A stretch of 64,000 bases of DNA from Dyadobacter koreensis (GCF_900108855.1 NZ_FNXY01000009.1:248001-312000), one strand, 5' to 3'. Shown: positions 35,837 to 44,048, numbered from the stretch's first letter. Notes: a model not told the origin generated them from the sequence alone. Made by a program: numbers and translations.

Positions 35837-36415
35837 TTAAAAACTGATTCCAATTCTCGCTGCAATCCGGTTGTATACACGTTCTTCACGACGCTCAGTC
35901 TGGTTCCAAAGCAGTGGTTTTTCAGCAAAAACTTCCTGTCTTTTGTAGGTAAGTGAAAGTGTGAAAGAAGATGTATTTACATTCCCAATTCTGAGCCCGA
36001 TACCAGGATTTATCATCCAGCCGCCCTTTGTTTTATAACCGTCTGAATCCTGATGAAGCCAAGTAAAACCATAACCAGCGTCAGCAATAACAAAGAAACG
36101 AGCGTTGGATCTGCCTGAAAGATCATACCGGATTCCGGCAGCAACGGGGTTGATCAGCGCACTTTTATACCAATCAGCGCCAAGTATTATTCCGGCACCA
36201 AGTTTTCTGCTCACTTGTATTCCGTTAAAAGTCTGTAGTGTCAGGCTGGTTCTGCTGTCGACTGTATTTTGCTGCGAGCCGTTTGAATATTTGACCCGGC
36301 CAAACAATCCGCCAAATTCTGTGTGGTTAATAAATTTGTTTTTAACCTCGACATCCTGAGCGTTAACAGAACTTAAAATAAGTATTGATATGAATAAAGA
36401 AAAAAGAATTTTCAT
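35837..36415 (-). CDS. Small outer-membrane barrel-like protein
   Basis: A 192-residue exported protein with a signal peptide (MKILFSLFISILILSSVNAQ) and alternating amphipathic strands ending in an aromatic residue ('YNRIAARIGISF'), typical of an 8-strand outer-membrane barrel. It has no recognised domain. It is encoded directly upstream of the small lipoprotein and may share its transcript. Confidence 0.6.
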   Translation of the reverse strand: MKILFSLFISILILSSVNAQDVEVKNKFINHTEFGGLFGRVKYSNGSQQNTVDSRTSLTLQTFNGIQVSRKLGAGIILGADWYKSALINPVAAGIRYDLSGRSNARFFVIADAGYGFTWLHQDSDGYKTKGGWMINPGIGLRIGNVNTSSFTLSLTYKRQEVFAEKPLLWNQTERREERVYNRIAARIGISF

Positions 36416-36466
36416 TGTGTTTATGTGAGTTGGAGGTGAGTAAATAGTTTAACAGGTCACAGCAAT

Positions 36467-37771
36467 TCATGGAATGGCCTTATTCACCGGAATTTTACTC
36501 AGCTCACGAATATTCCTCGGATCAGTAACATCGAACTGGTAAAAACCATCCTTACCAATCAGCATCAACGTCTTGCCAAGCGAAATAACATCGTATGCAT
36601 CAATATCTTTAAAATGCGAAATCATATGTTTATCGATTTCCATTTTATCAGTCACGTCAAAAACTTTCAAACCTTTGTCACCTTCACATAAATACAATGT
36701 CGGGAAATCGATACTTAAACCATGCGGGTTTTCCATCTGGTAGGTTTTGATCATTTTGGGGTTGGCGGGATTACTGACATCCACCAGATCCAATTGATTT
36801 TGAGTGCCCTGACAGGCTGTTCCCGTTCGCAGCGTTACGTAAGCGATGTCGTTATGTACAACTACAGGATCGCAAGCCCGCCCATGCTGGAATACTGAAA
36901 TCTGCGTTGGCGAAGCAGGGTCCGAATTATCAAAAATGATCATACCGGTTGTCGTACCAAGAAAGAGTTTATTCTGATAGGGAAAAATCGTTTCGATAAT
37001 GAAATTTGTGTTGACCGTTGTGAAATCAGTTGGCTGCGACGGATTTGATATATTGAATAAGTGCAGCCTGTTTTGCTGGACGGTATATAAAAATTTGTCA
37101 TACAAGGCAAAACGCGCCATCGATCCTGCCTGGCCATTAGGCTGAGCAGAAGAAGCGGATCCGGCAGAACTGAATGAAGCAGACGACAAGAACCCAGAGT
37201 CAAGCCACGATAATAGCATAGGCGAAACATTTTCCTCACAGCTTGTCGTCACAGTTTCCGTTACAAAATCAACTGTAAAATCCTGAATTGAGATCATTCC
37301 GGCAGCACTATTCTGACCCATTAAAGACCAGCTTACACCATCAAATTGCCCAAACTGAAAAACATTTTGCACCCGTCCCACCTCCTTGGCATTGGCAGGA
37401 TCTGTAATGTCCAGGGAAACCAAATCAGAATAACTGTCTGCATACAGAATATTGTTACGAACAGCGATATCGCCATTGCCAGGAATATTAATAAAGGAAA
37501 TAAATTTAGGATTGGTTGGATCGCTATTATCAACCACATGAATACCTTCTTTTATTTCATTGATAAACAGATAATTACCTTTGGTATAAATTTTACCTGG
37601 CCGGACTAACTCCCGTTTTGATTCTGCTTTCACACTGCTTCTGATCTCAGCAAGTGATCGGGTGAAGGGAGTAAGCCTGCGCGTTACGCGTGTCTCCTTG
37701 CATTGGTCGTTACAGGAAAATAATCCAAAAGAAAAGACGACGATAATCAGCGGAAGTAGTTGTGTTTTCAT
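36467..37771 (-). CDS. LVIVD-repeat lipoprotein
   Basis: A 434-residue lipoprotein (signal ending FGLFSC). The body is a series of repeats with the pattern 'GIHVVDNSDPTNPKFISFINIPGNGDIAVRNNILYADSYSDLVSLDITDPANAKEVG', the LVIVD repeat, predicted to form a beta-propeller on the cell surface or in the periplasm. I chose the ATG at 37771 (MKTQLLPLIIVVFSFG); a longer frame from 37870 lacks a signal at its start. The middle contains a Ser/Ala-rich low-complexity stretch (about residues 190-215). Binding partners are not known. Confidence 0.8.
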   Translation of the reverse strand: MKTQLLPLIIVVFSFGLFSCNDQCKETRVTRRLTPFTRSLAEIRSSVKAESKRELVRPGKIYTKGNYLFINEIKEGIHVVDNSDPTNPKFISFINIPGNGDIAVRNNILYADSYSDLVSLDITDPANAKEVGRVQNVFQFGQFDGVSWSLMGQNSAAGMISIQDFTVDFVTETVTTSCEENVSPMLLSWLDSGFLSSASFSSAGSASSAQPNGQAGSMARFALYDKFLYTVQQNRLHLFNISNPSQPTDFTTVNTNFIIETIFPYQNKLFLGTTTGMIIFDNSDPASPTQISVFQHGRACDPVVVHNDIAYVTLRTGTACQGTQNQLDLVDVSNPANPKMIKTYQMENPHGLSIDFPTLYLCEGDKGLKVFDVTDKMEIDKHMISHFKDIDAYDVISLGKTLMLIGKDGFYQFDVTDPRNIRELSKIPVNKAIP

Positions 37772-38192
37772 GATCAGAGAGTTTTTCGTTAGGCAAGCTG
37801 AGATTATATTATTTCTCGGTATAATCCTAAGACACAACATATCATAAAAGGTTGTAACCTTTTTGAACAAATTTGTCTGAAAATGAATGGGATAGCTCTT
37901 AAAGCTCAGATTTCATTACCGGGATTCGGCTTAACAATATTTTAAATCTTTCGGGTCGCTGATCTCAAATTAATAGAGTCCGTTCTTAATCTGAGCAAAA
38001 GCATGAACCCCCTATAACAAAATCGTCCGGAAGCAAAGCCAACGGACGATAACGCACCCCGAAAACGTCGATTGACACCAACGTTTGTTTTCTTTAATAT
38101 CACTTCGGCCGTCGGCGATCGGCTTTCACATAACCAAGTCGCAATTTCTTACCATTTGAAACCTGACAGCCGATTGCCGAAAGCCAAATTGC
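37772..38192. other. 421-base intergenic region with several hairpins
   Basis: Lies between the serpin stop and the LVIVD start, with no credible coding frame. It holds an 8-bp hairpin ATCGTCCG/CGGACGAT (38022-38050), which on the minus strand is followed by TTTTGTT and may end the serpin transcript. It also holds a 6-bp hairpin AAACGT/ACGTTT with a T-rich tail (38063-38090), and an imperfect 18-bp inverted repeat between 38107-38124 and 38168-38185 whose right arm is the dispersed repeat. The LVIVD promoter should be at the left end but shows no perfect -7 match. Confidence 0.45.
38163..38185 (+). repeat. Dispersed intergenic repeat, copy 2
   Basis: CTGACAGCCGATTGCCGA (then AAGCC) matches the copy at 20714-20737 with the core GACAGCYGATTGCYGA. 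It also pairs imperfectly with 38107-38124, which reads as the reverse complement of a diverged copy. Both sites lie 3' of or between genes. Confidence 0.45.
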
Positions 38193-39431
38193 CTATTTAC
38201 TATCCGGATTCATGATCCTTCCCATAAATAGAATTGTATTTGATGTTTTTTCACTGATGATTATTCCAAATGGGCGGTCGAAAATGACATTTTGCGGCTC
38301 TTTTGGATTTGCTGATAATTCAACCATTGCTATGGTTGTAACGGCGGCGGCCTCAGTCCCTTTTTCATCAATTCCCAGATAAGTATCCTGCTTTACAAAA
38401 TCAACCTTGATAGGCATCGTTTTAATCATCTTGCCAAATTCCGCTAAATCGGAAAACGCTTTTGGCATTCCCATTGATTTCAAGGCATCATTTAGTCGTT
38501 TAGAGTATTCCAGCGTAAATCTTGGTAGCCCCAGGTTAATCCCAATTTTCGCTGTATCCGACTTAATTTTACTCCATTGTGCCGACGTGAAGGAATTTAA
38601 AATTTCAGTGATCGAATTTTGGTCTCTTGGCAGCAGAACTGTCATCTCAAACTGTCCGTTGCCATAAGGCAATTTTACAGCTGTGTATTTCTCCGAACCT
38701 GATAGTGCAAAATCAGATTTTGCATACATCATTTTTACTTTTTTGTGAGTTCCGGTCTGAAGATGAAATGTCTGATCAAGAGTGTTTTTTGCATCGAATT
38801 TTGTTGTCCAATCACCTTTGAAATGCAACGCGTTCAACAAAAACATAACCTCGTCTTCTTTTATCTCGTCAAGCACTTTCTTGATCTTTCCATTAGTCTT
38901 ATCACTTGCCCACTGGTTGATCTTGTCTAATGCAGCCTTATTAAATTCCAGCCCGGTAATTTCTGCGTTAAATGATTGATTCAAAACATTTTTGAAATCA
39001 GTTTCTACCTGAACGGTATTCCGGTACCAAACCGAATTTGCCAGGCCCAGCGTGACTTTTGAATCCGCTGCCGGCATATCATTTAATAATGTTTTGTAAG
39101 CGTTATTCAAGTCTGCCTGCGAAACGCCTTCCATTTTCAGCGTCTTCAAAATTTCAGAAGCGGTTTCATTTTCTGCTCCGTTCAGCAGCATTCCCAAAGC
39201 GATATGAAGGCTCAGCGGCGAGACAAATAAATTTTTGTCAGAATTCTCAACCTGCTGTAAGTTTTTGAAAAAATCGAAGGCGAAATCATTGGTTCCTGCC
39301 GAAATTCTTTCAGGAATAACAACAGGACGAACCGGATCTGGTCGGGAGTCAACGCTGTCATCATTGCATCCGAACGCCATCAGGCCTACGGATACAATGA
39401 ACAACTTGCTGATTTTAAGAATTTTATTCAT
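38193..39431 (-). CDS. Serpin (serine protease inhibitor) lipoprotein
   Basis: A 412-residue serpin with a lipoprotein signal (LMAFGC). The serpin fold is recognisable in 'NLFVSPLSLHIALGMLLNGAENETASEIL', 'NALHFKGDWTTKFD', 'LPYGNGQFEMTVLLPRD' and the C-terminal 'NVIFDRPFGIIISEKTSNTILFMGRIMNP'. The hinge 'DEKGTEAAAVTT' keeps the small residues needed for loop insertion, so this is an inhibitory type. Counting from the hinge Gly as P15, the scissile bond is Leu372-Ser373, which would suit chymotrypsin-, elastase- or subtilisin-like targets. I chose the ATG at 39431 (MNKILKISK). It may protect the cell surface from host, prey or self proteases. Confidence 0.93.
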   Translation of the reverse strand: MNKILKISKLFIVSVGLMAFGCNDDSVDSRPDPVRPVVIPERISAGTNDFAFDFFKNLQQVENSDKNLFVSPLSLHIALGMLLNGAENETASEILKTLKMEGVSQADLNNAYKTLLNDMPAADSKVTLGLANSVWYRNTVQVETDFKNVLNQSFNAEITGLEFNKAALDKINQWASDKTNGKIKKVLDEIKEDEVMFLLNALHFKGDWTTKFDAKNTLDQTFHLQTGTHKKVKMMYAKSDFALSGSEKYTAVKLPYGNGQFEMTVLLPRDQNSITEILNSFTSAQWSKIKSDTAKIGINLGLPRFTLEYSKRLNDALKSMGMPKAFSDLAEFGKMIKTMPIKVDFVKQDTYLGIDEKGTEAAAVTTIAMVELSANPKEPQNVIFDRPFGIIISEKTSNTILFMGRIMNPDSK

Positions 39432-39543
39432 GGCTAATAAATAAAATGTGCGTATAACATGCACCTGATTAGACTGCTAGTATGTGCTTCTGTTACTATG
39501 AGTCTTCCAGGGTTGAAATGGTTGGAACCAGTTTCATGTTTTT

Positions 39544-41088
39544 TTAAAAAGAATATCTGACACCCCAGGAAACGCCGTACAGATAAGGGCGCGATTCCAA
39601 TGTTTCATTACTCTTAAATCCTGATGTGATCGATTTTTGATAAGATCCTGTCAGCGTGGCTTTCCATTGCGAAGACAGCCGATAATTAAAACGAAGCCCT
39701 GTAGTTGCTGCCCAGTTGAGACTGCGATAAACATCGTCGCTCGCTTTGGTCGTGATCACCGTTCCGGAAGCTGACTCAATTTCATTATTCATGAAAAAGT
39801 TTGCCATCATTCCGCCCAGGACAGAATAACTAAGTTTTTTATCCGGGTTTAAAGTATATCCTGCTTGTACCGGTACCTGAAGATAGCGGTAATCATTACG
39901 GACTTCTTTTGCCACATCAATATAGAAAGCGTTGGCAGGAGGACTCGATGTCGGCGTGTTAACACCGTAATTCTGCCCTGATTTATCCATCAATGCGCTT
40001 TGCAGAACATTTTGCGATCTGCTTGTTGCTACATCCAGCAAATATCCGCCCTCGTAGGTTGAATTTCCCTGCAGATAACTGATACCTGTTTCGACAGACC
40101 AATGTTTCGAAAGTCGCTTTCCGCCCTGTGTTTGAACGGCGTAGGATGTCCCTGCCTGGCTATTGCCACTCAGGGATTGTCTGGACGCATTGGCATTGGC
40201 AAAAGCAGCCGGTGGGGAAGTAACCTTAACATCCGGATTAAAAGTCGCAGGCATCAAACCAACAGCAGCATAATACTCACGGTTCTTAGATACCTTTTCA
40301 ACTGGTTTTTCCGTAATCGTACCAGGTTTGAAAAATACATACCTTTTCTGAACATAAACATCCAGATCTTTATATCCAATCGGCGTAAGTGCCTCGGCTA
40401 CAATGCGACTTGCAGCATCAAGATTAGCAGGATTTAAAGGCTCAACTGATACGTTATTGCTTTGCGCAGCGGCAAACTTATCAGTATTTGTAAGATCATT
40501 ATTGCCAGCAACAGCTTTCGCTGAAACAGGATTATTTTCCTGCTTACGTACTGCCACTTTATTGTTAAAAGAGGAAACCGCAGCCCTATCTTCTTCTGCT
40601 TGTTTTTCCGTATCAGCCGAAGCCAGAGACTCATCCTGCTTGATGATAGCAGGATTTTCTGCACTATTTTTTCTCCGTCTCTCAGATTCCACCTGCGCAA
40701 TACTAGTTTCCGGCAGGATCGAAGGAACTTCAACCGCCTCTTTCTGTTGCGCTGTTTTACCTTCTACGGAACTTTCCGAGCTCGTGTTAATATCTGCATC
40801 CGGGCTGACCAATTCCGTTTTGCCGGCCGCCAGGTGTGCATCTTTTTTCTCTTCTGAGCTGAACGAGCCATTCCACAAACCTATACCTACCATTAATAAA
40901 GCGGCCACGGATGCAGCTGCATACCAAAGCCGTGGTGTCTGCCACCAGAGCGGCACCACTTTTCTCTCCTCCTTGTCGAGGCGAGCCTCTATGCCCTCCC
41001 AGGCAGATAGAGGAGGTGTTTCAGAAGCTTCCTGAAATACCTTTTTCCATTGCTCTTCAAAGCTATTTGTTTCGGACGGATCCATCAT
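39544..41088 (-). CDS. Anti-sigma factor fused to an outer-membrane barrel (double-membrane-spanning type)
   Basis: A 514-residue protein in three parts. Residues 1-50 are an acidic, helical cytosolic segment ('FEEQWKKVFQEASETPPLSAWEGIEARLD') of the kind that opens many Bacteroidota anti-sigma factors. Residues 53-72 are one membrane helix (LWYAAASVAALLMVGIGLW). Residues about 75-270 are a low-complexity, Ser/Ala/Glu-rich linker, and about 275-514 form amphipathic strands ending in Phe ('YLYGVSWGVRYSF'), typical of an outer-membrane barrel. The start overlaps the ECF sigma factor 3' end by 26 bases, so they are coupled. The design resembles the Dma anti-sigma factors described in Bacteroides thetaiotaomicron (recalled). 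Confidence 0.78.
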   Translation of the reverse strand: MMDPSETNSFEEQWKKVFQEASETPPLSAWEGIEARLDKEERKVVPLWWQTPRLWYAAASVAALLMVGIGLWNGSFSSEEKKDAHLAAGKTELVSPDADINTSSESSVEGKTAQQKEAVEVPSILPETSIAQVESERRRKNSAENPAIIKQDESLASADTEKQAEEDRAAVSSFNNKVAVRKQENNPVSAKAVAGNNDLTNTDKFAAAQSNNVSVEPLNPANLDAASRIVAEALTPIGYKDLDVYVQKRYVFFKPGTITEKPVEKVSKNREYYAAVGLMPATFNPDVKVTSPPAAFANANASRQSLSGNSQAGTSYAVQTQGGKRLSKHWSVETGISYLQGNSTYEGGYLLDVATSRSQNVLQSALMDKSGQNYGVNTPTSSPPANAFYIDVAKEVRNDYRYLQVPVQAGYTLNPDKKLSYSVLGGMMANFFMNNEIESASGTVITTKASDDVYRSLNWAATTGLRFNYRLSSQWKATLTGSYQKSITSGFKSNETLESRPYLYGVSWGVRYSF

Positions 41089-41626
41089 CGAATCTTGTTT
41101 CTTTGTTCAATTTCTCCTGAAGAAGCGTTCGAGCCCGCGAATACTGCGACTTCGATGTCCCCTCAGATATACCTAATTTCTGGGCTATTTCATTATGCTG
41201 GTAACCTTCAATGGCGTATAGATTAAAAATAGTCTGGCAACCAATGGGCAGTTCTTTTATAAACTCCATCAGCTGCTGCCACTGAAAATCCGCCAGAACT
41301 AATTCCTTCCCCGCCAGCACGTTTTCATGTCCGTCAATATCGTCCAGCTGCTTCAGATGTTTCTGCTGTCTCAAATGATTTAATGCTGTATTAACTACAA
41401 TTGACCGGAGCCAATACTCAACCGGGCTGTCGTTTCGGAACGTAACTATATTCTCATAAATTTTTATAAAAGCATCTTGTAAAACATCTTCCGCATCTGT
41501 GCGGTTTTTGGTATAACGCAGGCATATAGCAAACAGCTTCCCCCCGAAAACATCATATAGCTGTTTCTGGGCGACGCGGTTACGCTGTTGACAGCCAATC
41601 ACCAATTCCTGTTCGTTAAAAGTCAT
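41063..41626 (-). CDS. ECF-type RNA polymerase sigma factor
   Basis: A 187-residue sigma-70 family factor with region 2 ('LYDVFGGKLFAICLRYTKNRTDAEDVLQDAFIKIYENI') and region 4 ('LPIGCQTIFNLYAIEGYQHNEIAQKLGISEGTSKSQYSRARTLLQEKL'), and no regions 1 or 3, as in ECF factors. It is encoded ahead of and overlapping the anti-sigma/barrel gene, so it is probably held at the inner membrane until the barrel senses an outer-membrane cue (inference). The serpin gene lies downstream on the same strand and could belong to the same regulon. Confidence 0.95.
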   Translation of the reverse strand: MTFNEQELVIGCQQRNRVAQKQLYDVFGGKLFAICLRYTKNRTDAEDVLQDAFIKIYENIVTFRNDSPVEYWLRSIVVNTALNHLRQQKHLKQLDDIDGHENVLAGKELVLADFQWQQLMEFIKELPIGCQTIFNLYAIEGYQHNEIAQKLGISEGTSKSQYSRARTLLQEKLNKETRFDDGSVRNK

Positions 41627-41973
41627 CCGAAGCCTAAGGGGTGCTACTTCCGGTTTATTTATTTTGTTTTTTCGCTCTTCGTATACAATAAGAGACTGCT
41701 TTTTTCATTAAACATCCGCCATCTGTTATCGCTCAATCAACCTAAAAGTTCGCTCAATAACTTATAGACACTATTATTTATAAAAGGGTTGGAACGGACG
41801 TTTGATTATTAAAAACTTTTTTTAACTTACCTAAGTTCAAGAGTTTCAATCCATATGTTAAAATAATCTAAATCGGCTGTCTGAAATACGCCACAGGAAC
41901 TATTACGACCTGCATATCCTTTTATAAGTGTTGAATTAAATTGGACTTTTTACGTACCTAACCTCTTTCGCTC
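41627..41973. other. 347-base divergent intergenic region upstream of the ECF sigma gene
   Basis: Between the sigma factor (minus) and the muconolactone isomerase-like gene (plus). There is no perfect TAnnTTTG site. A 9-base direct repeat TCGCTCAAT occurs at 41729-41737 and 41750-41758, spaced 21 bases, two turns of the helix, about 100-130 bases upstream of the sigma gene. No other structure was seen. Confidence 0.45.
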
Positions 41974-42270
41974 ATGAGTCAATATATGGTTGAAATCCAA
42001 CTTCCGGCTGTTATGACGGAAGAATACACAGAGAAAATACCGGCGCAGAGAAAGAAAATCAACGAAATGATGGAGCAGGGACGGCTGATGTCGTATGCCT
42101 TATCTGAAGATCGTATGAAACTTTGGTGCGTGGTAAGAGCGGAAAGTGAGTTTGAAGTGATGTCGCTTGTGTCAGAATTCCCGCTGATCGATTACATGGA
42201 TCCAACAATCTGCAAGCTTATGTTTAATAATGTCGTTGCTCTCAGATTGCCTATGTTCTCGCTTAATTAA
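41974..42270 (+). CDS. Muconolactone delta-isomerase-like small protein
   Basis: A 98-residue cytoplasmic protein with the ferredoxin-like alpha/beta pattern of the muconolactone isomerase family ('YMVEIQLPAV', 'KKINEMMEQGRLMSYALSED', 'KLWCVVRAESEFEVMSLVSEFPLIDYM'). In Bacteroidota such proteins occur without a beta-ketoadipate pathway, so the catalytic label is a family name only. It is a single gene followed by a terminator. Confidence 0.75.
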   Translation: MSQYMVEIQLPAVMTEEYTEKIPAQRKKINEMMEQGRLMSYALSEDRMKLWCVVRAESEFEVMSLVSEFPLIDYMDPTICKLMFNNVVALRLPMFSLN

Positions 42271-42288
42271 CAAAAAAATAACTTTTCA

Positions 42289-42322
42289 GGAACCTCATTG
42301 TCAGCACAATGAGGTTCTTTTA
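42289..42322 (+). terminator. Intrinsic terminator after the isomerase-like gene
   Basis: GAACCTCATTG pairs perfectly with CAATGAGGTTC (42290-42300 and 42307-42317) around a 6-base loop, followed by TTTTA. Confidence 0.85.
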
Positions 42323-42359
42323 TGTTTAATTTTCCGACTTTCATATTTTTAGCGCTCCA

Positions 42360-42833
42360 ATGTTTACGAAAAATACATCGGGTACCTTTTTAAAGCTTGT
42401 AAAACAAACCGTTTTTGTTTTTGCAACTTTTTTGGCTGTTGCTTGTTCAGGAAATAATAACCGGGATATTTCCCAGGCGAAACAAAAAACAGAGCAGGAG
42501 CAAGGGACTGAAAAGAAGTCCGGGAAAGCAGCCTATGAAGGAGTTGGAAAAAGTCAGCGAAACGATATTCCTCAAAAGGTTTACAAGGTGCTTGCTTATG
42601 TGAAAGAAAATGGGCGGGCACCGGAAGGTTATCAGGGAGGCAGAAAATTTGGAAATTACGAGAAACATTTGCCTTTAAGAGATGAAACCGGGAAACCGAT
42701 GAAATACCAGGAATGGGATGTAAATCCTAGAAGGAAAGGAAAAAATCGAGGTGCTGAACGTTTGGTAACAAGTGATAACAAACACGCCTGGTATACCCGA
42801 GATCATTATAATTCATTTACCGAAATAGAGTAA
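42360..42833 (+). CDS. Barnase-like guanyl-specific ribonuclease, lipoprotein
   Basis: A 157-residue protein with a lipoprotein signal (FLAVAC, Cys29), a charged spacer (about 35-65) and a microbial ribonuclease domain (66-157). Aligning by eye to barnase, the catalytic residues are all present: Glu118 in 'YQEWDVNP', Arg134 in 'GAERLVTS' and His149 in 'TRDHYNSF'. Upstream 'GYQGGRKFGNYEKHLP' matches the barnase nucleotide-binding region. A barstar-like gene starts 13 bases after the stop, so this is an export-and-immunity pair. It may act on RNA outside the cell, on competitor cells, or for nutrient scavenging. Confidence 0.9.
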   Translation: MFTKNTSGTFLKLVKQTVFVFATFLAVACSGNNNRDISQAKQKTEQEQGTEKKSGKAAYEGVGKSQRNDIPQKVYKVLAYVKENGRAPEGYQGGRKFGNYEKHLPLRDETGKPMKYQEWDVNPRRKGKNRGAERLVTSDNKHAWYTRDHYNSFTEIE

Positions 42834-42846
42834 AAATTTATATCTT

Positions 42847-43287
42847 ATGAAAAACACACATTTTCTTCTTGCTAAAAAGGGCACAGATCTTCGCAAATCA
42901 TTTTTGGGGGCTTTTATTGGTACAATCGACGGTAACAAATCAACTTCAATTAAGGATTTCCACGAACAAATCGGGCAGGCTCTGAATTTCCCTGATTATT
43001 CCGGTAAAAATCTGGACGCACTGGATGAAATGCTGAACGATCTGGAATGGATCACCGAAGAAAAGGTAATTATCTATATCACAAATTCTAGCGACTGGCT
43101 TTCAAAGGAAAAAAACGACGATAAAATTCTCGCACTTATCGATATTTTTGACGCAACTGCGGAAGACTGGAAATGGATGGATGAGGAGGAAGACGTCGCC
43201 AGAAAAGAGCTTCGGATTATTTTTGAAGATTCCCCAAGAATCCGGACTATTCTGGAAGAACAGGAAATTCCTTTTGGTGATTGTTAA
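42847..43287 (+). CDS. Barstar-like ribonuclease inhibitor
   Basis: A 146-residue cytoplasmic protein, longer than barstar (about 90). The segment 'SIKDFHEQIGQALNFPDYSGKNLDALDEMLNDLEWITEEKVIIYI' matches the barstar core, including the helix with its acidic residues (NLDALDEML) that block the ribonuclease active site. The remaining C-terminal acidic region (KNDDKILALIDIFDATAEDW...) is typical of the longer family members. Cotranscription with the ribonuclease gene would protect the cell before export. It ends 2 bases from the convergent pnuC. Confidence 0.9.
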   Translation: MKNTHFLLAKKGTDLRKSFLGAFIGTIDGNKSTSIKDFHEQIGQALNFPDYSGKNLDALDEMLNDLEWITEEKVIIYITNSSDWLSKEKNDDKILALIDIFDATAEDWKWMDEEEDVARKELRIIFEDSPRIRTILEEQEIPFGDC

Positions 43288-43289
43288 TT

Positions 43290-43910
43290 TTATATTCCTG
43301 GGCTTTCCGATTTTTGTAAATCTCTTTTCCACTGCACATAACCCATAGCCGCCAAAACCAGGAAAACAGCATATAAAATGCCTGTGAGGTATAAGTCCTT
43401 ATAAAAATACATGACAGTATAACAAGCGTCAGCAACGATCCAGATGATCCAGTTTTGAAGATATTTCCGAACCATCATCCATTGTCCGATCAAACTTGCT
43501 ATGGTCAAAGCAGAATCTATGTAAGTCAGGCTTGCGTTGGTGAAACGCCCCAGAAGAAAACCCCAGCATAATGTTCCGGCCACAAAAATGATAGCAAAAA
43601 TTCCATAGAGTTTCGTCGGCGTATTGCTGACCGAAATCCCATCATGACTTTTTCCGCCATATAACCACATCCACCAGCCATAAATGCTGGTGAAAAAATA
43701 GTAACCCTGCAAGCTCATATCGGCATACAGCTTAACCTGCCAGAAAACGATCACATAAAGTACGGCATTGATAATTCCGAAAAACCAGCCCAAAACATTC
43801 TGCCGGGTATTAAGATAGACGCAGATTGCGCCTGTCAGAAAACCAAGTATTTCAAGAACCGTTGTAGCTATGCCTGCAAAAGTTATGGATTGATTAAGCC
43901 AGTCGATCAT
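43290..43910 (-). CDS. pnuC: Nicotinamide riboside/mononucleotide transporter PnuC
   Basis: A 206-residue polytopic membrane protein with about seven helices and the PnuC signatures 'LGFLTGAICVYLNTRQNVLGWFFGIINAVLYV', 'YYFFTSIYGWWMWL' and 'WIVADACYTVMYFYKDLYLTG'. PnuC takes up nicotinamide riboside by facilitated diffusion for NAD synthesis. No NadR-type kinase or TonB receptor is adjacent, and no NAD or TPP riboswitch was seen upstream. Confidence 0.93.
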   Translation of the reverse strand: MIDWLNQSITFAGIATTVLEILGFLTGAICVYLNTRQNVLGWFFGIINAVLYVIVFWQVKLYADMSLQGYYFFTSIYGWWMWLYGGKSHDGISVSNTPTKLYGIFAIIFVAGTLCWGFLLGRFTNASLTYIDSALTIASLIGQWMMVRKYLQNWIIWIVADACYTVMYFYKDLYLTGILYAVFLVLAAMGYVQWKRDLQKSESPGI

Positions 43911-43956
43911 TTTATCAAATTAACGTATTCATTACAAATGCTACCTATTTACCTGT

Positions 43957-43964
43957 TATTTTTG
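43957..43964 (+). promoter_or_regulatory. Candidate -7 element for mfd
   Basis: TATTTTTG is an exact TAnnTTTG match, 92 bases before the mfd GTG start. No clear -33 element. Confidence 0.4.
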
Positions 43965-43985
43965 AAAAATAATTACTGGTACCAA

Positions 43986-43993
43986 CAAAAGTA
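43986..43993 (-). promoter_or_regulatory. Candidate -7 element for pnuC
   Basis: On the minus strand it reads TACTTTTG, an exact TAnnTTTG match, 76 bases before the pnuC ATG. It lies close to the candidate for mfd, so the two promoters would diverge with overlapping upstream regions. Confidence 0.4.
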
Positions 43994-44048
43994 GAAAAAC
44001 TGTTGTTACCTATTAAGCCGACGGGAGAATTTCCTGGAACGGCTTTTT

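Noticed and set aside
37772..38192. Structured non-coding RNA in the serpin-LVIVD gap
   Set aside because: The hairpins are short, separate and explainable as a terminator and a dispersed repeat; no single conserved fold is evident.
40403..41035. A 210-codon open frame on the plus strand opposite the anti-sigma/barrel gene
   Set aside because: Its protein is a low-complexity Ser/Ala/Leu product of the opposite strand of a coding gene with clear domains; there is no family match or independent promoter.
43911..44048. Possible riboswitch upstream of pnuC
   Set aside because: No TPP (CUGAGA) or NAD-type conserved core seen; only divergent promoter elements.
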